This document shows positions 25,001 to 27,990 of a stretch of 27,990 bases of DNA, piece after piece. The first letter of the stretch is position 1. Each line of letters begins with the position of its first letter. The stretch spans positions 1 to 27,990 of the forward strand of contig JAYUUS010000234.1 in NCBI GenBank assembly GCA_043754435.1. Direction: 5' to 3'. The notes under the pieces were generated by a model. That model worked only from the letters and a program-made list of their open reading frames with translations. It searched no databases and was not told the DNA's origin. This DNA is from JANNYA01 sp043754435 (GTDB lineage: Bacteria; Pseudomonadota; Gammaproteobacteria; Xanthomonadales; SZUA-5). A program made the translations under genes and the position numbers.

Positions 25001-27514
25001 GTTGATCGTACGCACGCGACTGCAGAAACAATTGGCACCGCGATTTTTGGCGGTGATTTTACTACGACCCCGATTTCGCTTGCACGCGTCAGCTCAGCGC
25101 GCTCGGCAAACAGTCTTAATGTGCGCTTTAGTACTGCGGTAGAGGTTGGGCATTTGGGCTATCGAATTTGGGGCCGTGAGAATGCTCAGTCGGATTGGCA
25201 GGCCCTACATTCGGATTTGATCGTAAGCCAAGGTGCTGACGGCATGGCAGGCCGTTCCTACGAACGCACCGTTAACGGCGAGCGGATTAACGAAATTCGC
25301 ATTGAAGATATCGATATCTTAGGGCGCTCGCGCTTTCATCCCACGATAGCGGTCGGCACGCAAGTTGGCGCCGAGGCGATCAATTCACCGCTCGATTGGA
25401 ACGCGATTCGCGCTTCAAATAGTAGTACTGCGGTGCGCGCTCTAGGCCGTGGGGCAAATGCGGTGGTGGCTGAGGTTAAGCGCCAGGGCATTCAGCGCAT
25501 ACGCTATGAAGATATGCTGACTGCGGGCTGGCTTGCAGCGCCTATCCCCAAAGCGCGTGTTGCCGTTACCGATAATGGTCGTGAAGTTCTACGGCATATT
25601 TTGTGCGCGCAGGCGGGAAGCGAATTTGGCCCTGGCTGCAGCGTTGAATGGCTCGGAAATACCCATGATTCGATTTATGGTAATTCCAACTTTTACAAAA
25701 TCAGCGATGACCTAGCAAACGCGCAACCGGTCAATGAGGGTGCTTTGGTCGATGTAGGCAATCAAACCTTGAGCTTTAATAGCGAGGTTAAAGTTGCGCC
25801 GAATATTGGCTATTCCTTTAGCGCGCCGGGTAATGATCCTTGGTATGACGCGCGTATGGTGGCAAGCACTGTACCCGTTGAAATTAATCGCACTTTCGCC
25901 TTGCCCGAACGCGTTGATGGCCCGGTGAGTATCGCCGTTACGCTTTGGGGCGGCTTGGATTTTGCGGGTGACTCAGCCGATCACAGCGTAGAAATTCGCG
26001 TTAATGGTCAAAGCTTAGCTACCCGTCGTTTCGATGGCTTGCGCGAAGAAGTAATCACCCTTAACTTGCCTTCTAACCTATTGCAAAGCAGCAATACCCT
26101 AACGGTGCGGGTGTTAGCCGACACCGGCTACGCCGCTGATGTGGTGCTTTTAGATGGCTTTGCCGTGCGCTACACGCGCGCCAGTCGCGTGGTTGGCGGT
26201 GAGCTTGCCTTAGGCCAAGTAGCCAGCGCCATGCCTGCATCCTCGGATGTATTCGCCAATAGCTTCGAATCGCGCGATGGCTTTCAAATTACTGGAGTGG
26301 CAGCGCCTAGCGTAGTGTGGTCACAAAGCGGAACGCGGGTGCGGCGTGATGAAATATCCGGTGATCGTTTGCTGGATTCAACCACTACGGCATTTGTGGT
26401 TGCAGACATTGCCCACATCGCAACGCCCAACTTAAGTCCAGCAATAGACTCAACCCTCAACACTAGTCAGGTCGATTATTTAATTGTCACACATCCCTTG
26501 TTTGAGGCTGAATTAACAGCGCTGGTGCAGATGCAACAAAGCCGGGGTTATAGCGTTCGCGTCTTGCGTACCGATGCAATATTTGCCGCCAAAAGTGACT
26601 TTGAACACAGCCCCCAGGCAATTCGCCAGGCAATTGCTCAAATTAACCCACGTTTTGTGTTATTGGTCGGCGGTGATACTTATGACTACAACAATTACTT
26701 AGGTCTAGGTTCGCAAAGCTACGTGCCGACTTTCTATCGTGTGGCGGATCCGATTGTGCGTTTTGCCGCGACTGATGCATTGTTTGTTGATGCCGATGGC
26801 GATGGCAAACCGGATCGCGCTTTAGGTCGTATTCCCGCCCGTACGGTCGCTGAATTGCGTCTGGCTTTGGACTCCATTATTCAGCGTGCAGCGACGCCAG
26901 CGATTCGTTATCTGGGGGTTGGCGGCGGCTCGAATGCATCTGAGCAGTTTGATACCCACAGTCGCAGCCTGTTGTCCTATCTGCGTCAGGGCCAGCCGAA
27001 AGACTTTGCCCTGACCGACGAATTGGGTATTGCCAATGCACGCAGCAAAGCGATTGCGGGTCTGGCCGGTTCGGCGGACTGGATCAACTACCTTGGACAC
27101 TCCAGCCCAAATCGTTGGGCAGCTCAGAACCTGCTAGATACCAGTCAATTAGCCAGTATCACGCGCACCGGTGTGCCCGCAATCGTCAGTCAGTGGGGCT
27201 GCTGGAACAATTATTTTGTGCTGCCCGATCAAGACACGATGAGCCATGCGTTGATGCTGCGGCCAAACCATTTGGCTGCTGCCGTGATTGGTTCGACCAG
27301 TTTGGCCGAAGATGCCAGTCATTTGGCGCTGGCAACACGCTTATTCGACTTGGTAGAAGATGGCGTGTTTGGCGAGACAACGATGGCTCCGATCAATACC
27401 TTAGGTGAGGCTTTGATGGCGGCAAAACGTAATCTTGCTGAGCAGGCACCGCAGCATGTGGAATCGAATTATTCGATCACCTTATTCGGCGACCCTGCGC
27501 AGCCATTGCGCTAA
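22037..27514 (+). CDS. Giant secreted protein with C-terminal C25 (gingipain-like) peptidase domain
   Basis: An 1825-aa protein with signal peptide MKLPIIKPLLIGLGLLFLST ending AFA-Q; GGGGA lies eight bases before the ATG. Residues about 130-555 form a propeller-like domain (PPDTTMAVGPRHVVAWVNSQ, GDPILQYDRLANRWVLSQF). A fibronectin-III-like domain follows (about 565-655; GATLNGTVNASG...TYHFRVVATN), then beta-sandwich regions. The C25 cysteine peptidase domain spans about 1478-1825: VDYLIVTHPLFEAEL, DADGDGKPDRALGRIPART, NYLGHSSPNRW (His1688), SQWGCWNNYF (Cys1722) and a final LFGDPAQPLR. His and Cys fit the C25 dyad. A tag-like SDVFANSFESRDGF sits at 1403-1416, before the peptidase. No secretion CTD is visible. 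Likely extracellular; substrate unknown. Confidence 0.85.
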   Translation: MKLPIIKPLLIGLGLLFLSTAFAQTNGGPPASGATVKLPMKYYGVSPPLSQLARNPIVVSPENGQLFEDEMEKLIEVPGPPTPGLAPVAPFVQTATPKPFSAVAGASFEGPGKGLAGFMVTGAPPDTTMAVGPRHVVAWVNSQYVVYNKVGAMLLPPVNGNSLFVGLGNVCETTNRGDPILQYDRLANRWVLSQFAFTSQTVAPWLQCIAISTTDDPTGTYVRYTIDFGAVGFNDYGKLGVWPDAYYTSYNIFSSPTSLIVALCASDRVKMLAGDPTATTLCATSTNFGGGAAFLPADLDGTTLPSDLTQGGIFIRQSTAPALRYLKLKPNFTAGTVTATDGFGGANGSFVALSVAVTRACNGAGDACVAQPTTTNKLDTLGDRLMYRLAFRNRAGVESMLVTQAEDPDGAGTRSSAIRWYEIRNPLGNPTDPVVAKRPVLFQNATYDPGASGDRWMGSMAMDKYGNILAGYSVVNAGTGLKPSIAVAGRLAGDAVNTLQAESIAVNGTGVQTGTLTRWGDYSTMQIDPADDSTFWFTTEYLAVDGTFNWRTRIVSYRFQVPVAITLPASSVSLTGATLNGTVNASGINSAVSFEYGLTSAYGSSIAATPATATGSAVTAVSAGLTGLTPRTTYHFRVVATNTEGTDKGADQTFFTNDLGLQAGSITLPAITDVLANDATRVRFAQVFGSIPVVVVQPTNEDPDPQALRIVNVTTQGFDVLQVEAPGGAGCVGCTGKGLGMTVNWLAAIPGTYRLPNIVPGMDLRVGAQPNAPGTGVIVKVGRISTSDNQRSTTAGGFAGWPATSWQAVTYPAGENFSAAPIVLTTIQTWSATNEGADLNLAGATPALTGVPEPWATAVSRNVTATGFDVALESSEVDKDDTGAAGFDVAETIGFIAIESGVSLQLKQNDGAVVGLATGLGSATDACTAVDLLFPSGTPLVAANLRGFAGKQSRTLDDGGWLRRCVLSSPGANMVRMTMQVDEDDDLDVDRTHATAETIGTAIFGGDFTTTPISLARVSSARSANSLNVRFSTAVEVGHLGYRIWGRENAQSDWQALHSDLIVSQGADGMAGRSYERTVNGERINEIRIEDIDILGRSRFHPTIAVGTQVGAEAINSPLDWNAIRASNSSTAVRALGRGANAVVAEVKRQGIQRIRYEDMLTAGWLAAPIPKARVAVTDNGREVLRHILCAQAGSEFGPGCSVEWLGNTHDSIYGNSNFYKISDDLANAQPVNEGALVDVGNQTLSFNSEVKVAPNIGYSFSAPGNDPWYDARMVASTVPVEINRTFALPERVDGPVSIAVTLWGGLDFAGDSADHSVEIRVNGQSLATRRFDGLREEVITLNLPSNLLQSSNTLTVRVLADTGYAADVVLLDGFAVRYTRASRVVGGELALGQVASAMPASSDVFANSFESRDGFQITGVAAPSVVWSQSGTRVRRDEISGDRLLDSTTTAFVVADIAHIATPNLSPAIDSTLNTSQVDYLIVTHPLFEAELTALVQMQQSRGYSVRVLRTDAIFAAKSDFEHSPQAIRQAIAQINPRFVLLVGGDTYDYNNYLGLGSQSYVPTFYRVADPIVRFAATDALFVDADGDGKPDRALGRIPARTVAELRLALDSIIQRAATPAIRYLGVGGGSNASEQFDTHSRSLLSYLRQGQPKDFALTDELGIANARSKAIAGLAGSADWINYLGHSSPNRWAAQNLLDTSQLASITRTGVPAIVSQWGCWNNYFVLPDQDTMSHALMLRPNHLAAAVIGSTSLAEDASHLALATRLFDLVEDGVFGETTMAPINTLGEALMAAKRNLAEQAPQHVESNYSITLFGDPAQPLR

Positions 27515-27543
27515 TTGCTACGTCATCTCCGGGCGCTTTTATT

Positions 27544-27575
27544 GGGAATCCAGTCGATTTTATGACTGGATTCCC
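27544..27575. terminator. Perfect 12-bp hairpin between convergent genes
   Basis: GGGAATCCAGTC pairs without mismatch with GACTGGATTCCC across the loop GATTTTAT. It lies 30 bases after the stop of the giant C25 gene. No U-tract follows, so it may be a member of the dispersed GGAATCCAG repeat family that also serves as a stop. Confidence 0.55.
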
Positions 27576-27582
27576 GCCACGC

Positions 27583-27600
27583 AGCCCAAGCAATTGGGCT
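27583..27600. terminator. Second hairpin with GCAA tetraloop
   Basis: AGCCCAA and TTGGGCT pair perfectly across GCAA, a GNRA-type tetraloop on the plus-strand RNA. It is in tandem with the hairpin at 27544-27575 and 19 bases from the stop of the minus-strand gene. Together they may end transcription from both sides. Confidence 0.45.
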
Positions 27601-27618
27601 TCGGTATGTTTCTGAAAC

Positions 27619-27990
27619 CTAACCCGCTTGCGCCAGCAACTCCTCCAAACAGTGCTCACGCACGCCGTAAAACGCTTTAAGGCTGGCAATTTGCTCGGCG
27701 AGTTCGACTTTTTGGGTGCCGTTCAGCGCCATTTTTCGGCGCACAGCAAGAATCATTTTATTTTTCGCGGTGTGCTCGGTATTGATGAACTCGAACACCT
27801 GGGTTTGGTAGCCCGCCGCTTCCAGCAATAGCGCACGCAAACCATCGGTCAGCATTTCGGCTTCCTGCCCCAAATGGATGCCGTGTTGCAGCAGTGGTGC
27901 CAGCACGCTTGGCATTTTCATCTGCGGGCGCAGCTGCTTGTGGCAGCAGGGCGAACATAAAATCACGCGGGCTTGATTGCGAATGCCAAA
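27619..27990 (-). CDS. Methyltransferase-like protein, C-terminal fragment (start outside window)
   Basis: The frame is open to the end of the window (F-G-I-R-N-Q-A-R-V-I-L-C...), so the gene starts beyond it; an in-frame GTG at 27966 is probably not the start. The segment VILCSPCCHKQLRPQ recalls the PCCHKxLR motif of a class of SAM-dependent methyltransferases (Methyltransf_32-like). The rest is helical (EAEMLTDGLRALLLEAAGYQ, then TEHTAKNKMILAVRRK, then EQIASLKAFYGV). The SAM-binding core is outside the window, so the assignment is tentative. Confidence 0.5.
   Translation of the reverse strand, partial: FGIRNQARVILCSPCCHKQLRPQMKMPSVLAPLLQHGIHLGQEAEMLTDGLRALLLEAAGYQTQVFEFINTEHTAKNKMILAVRRKMALNGTQKVELAEQIASLKAFYGVREHCLEELLAQAG

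Noticed and set aside
24251..25038. Long minus-strand open frames (169 and 190 aa) under the giant gene
   Set aside because: They lie fully opposite the well-supported C25 gene, overlap each other in different frames and show no recognisable domain.

Overview
The window looks like chromosomal DNA of a Gram-negative proteobacterium. Supporting signs are an outer-membrane beta-barrel gene, a lipid-A-disaccharide-synthase N-domain protein, a monofunctional RelA, and many dispersed palindromic repeats. The DUF4129/DUF4350 pair, the DUF4266/DUF3570/ApbE/TlpA group and the C-terminal IFSDGFE-type ending remind me of Lysobacterales (Xanthomonadales) gammaproteobacteria. That placement is recollection, not a search result. 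I saw no phage, IS element, CRISPR array, tRNA or rRNA, and no gene-free stretch longer than about 300 bases.

Layout. 1-426: 3' end of a plus-strand gene. 491-3390 (minus): a tight operon reading TlpA-like thioredoxin, DUF4266 small Cys-tailed lipoprotein, DUF3570 beta-barrel, ApbE flavin transferase. 3460-5193 (minus): secreted c-type cytochrome with Cys-rich and Trp/Gly-rich repeats. 5379-7409 (minus): surface-sugar operon reading UDP-glucuronate-epimerase-like, GT2 glycosyltransferase, LAB_N membrane protein. Upstream of it, across an octamer tandem repeat, lies a TPR-sulfotransferase (7535-9220, minus). 9449-11092 (plus): secreted cyanophycinase-like peptidase. 11234-12187 (minus): PhzF-like isomerase, divergent from accD (12289-13146, plus). 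13165-15348 (minus): relA. 15656-17305 (minus): RuBisCO-like protein fused to a cupin. 17480-18337 (minus): prmC. 18444-21910 (plus): membrane protein, DUF4129 and DUF4350. 22037-27514 (plus): a giant secreted protein with a C25 (gingipain-type) peptidase domain. 27619-27990 (minus): 3' part of a methyltransferase-like gene.

The most interesting system is the operon at 491-3390. The DUF3570 barrel carries two DxxSGAS sequences 11 residues apart. They resemble the D-x-x-[ST]-G-A-[ST] motif that ApbE enzymes modify with FMN, and an ApbE homologue is the next gene. Together with a thioredoxin and a lipoprotein ending in CGC, this suggests an outer-membrane redox module built on a flavinylated barrel. 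The ApbE shows no export signal, which counts against the simplest version of the model.

Other notable points: (i) two roughly 197-bp copies of one palindromic repeat (about 85% identical by hand alignment) sit at the 5' ends of the TlpA-like gene and relA, both read in the same frame; (ii) an RLP-cupin fusion with altered RuBisCO active-site residues and a -1-frame continuation after its stop; (iii) a GCTAATTG tandem array between the sulfotransferase and the sugar operon; (iv) a sulfotransferase start codon inside a repeat hairpin.
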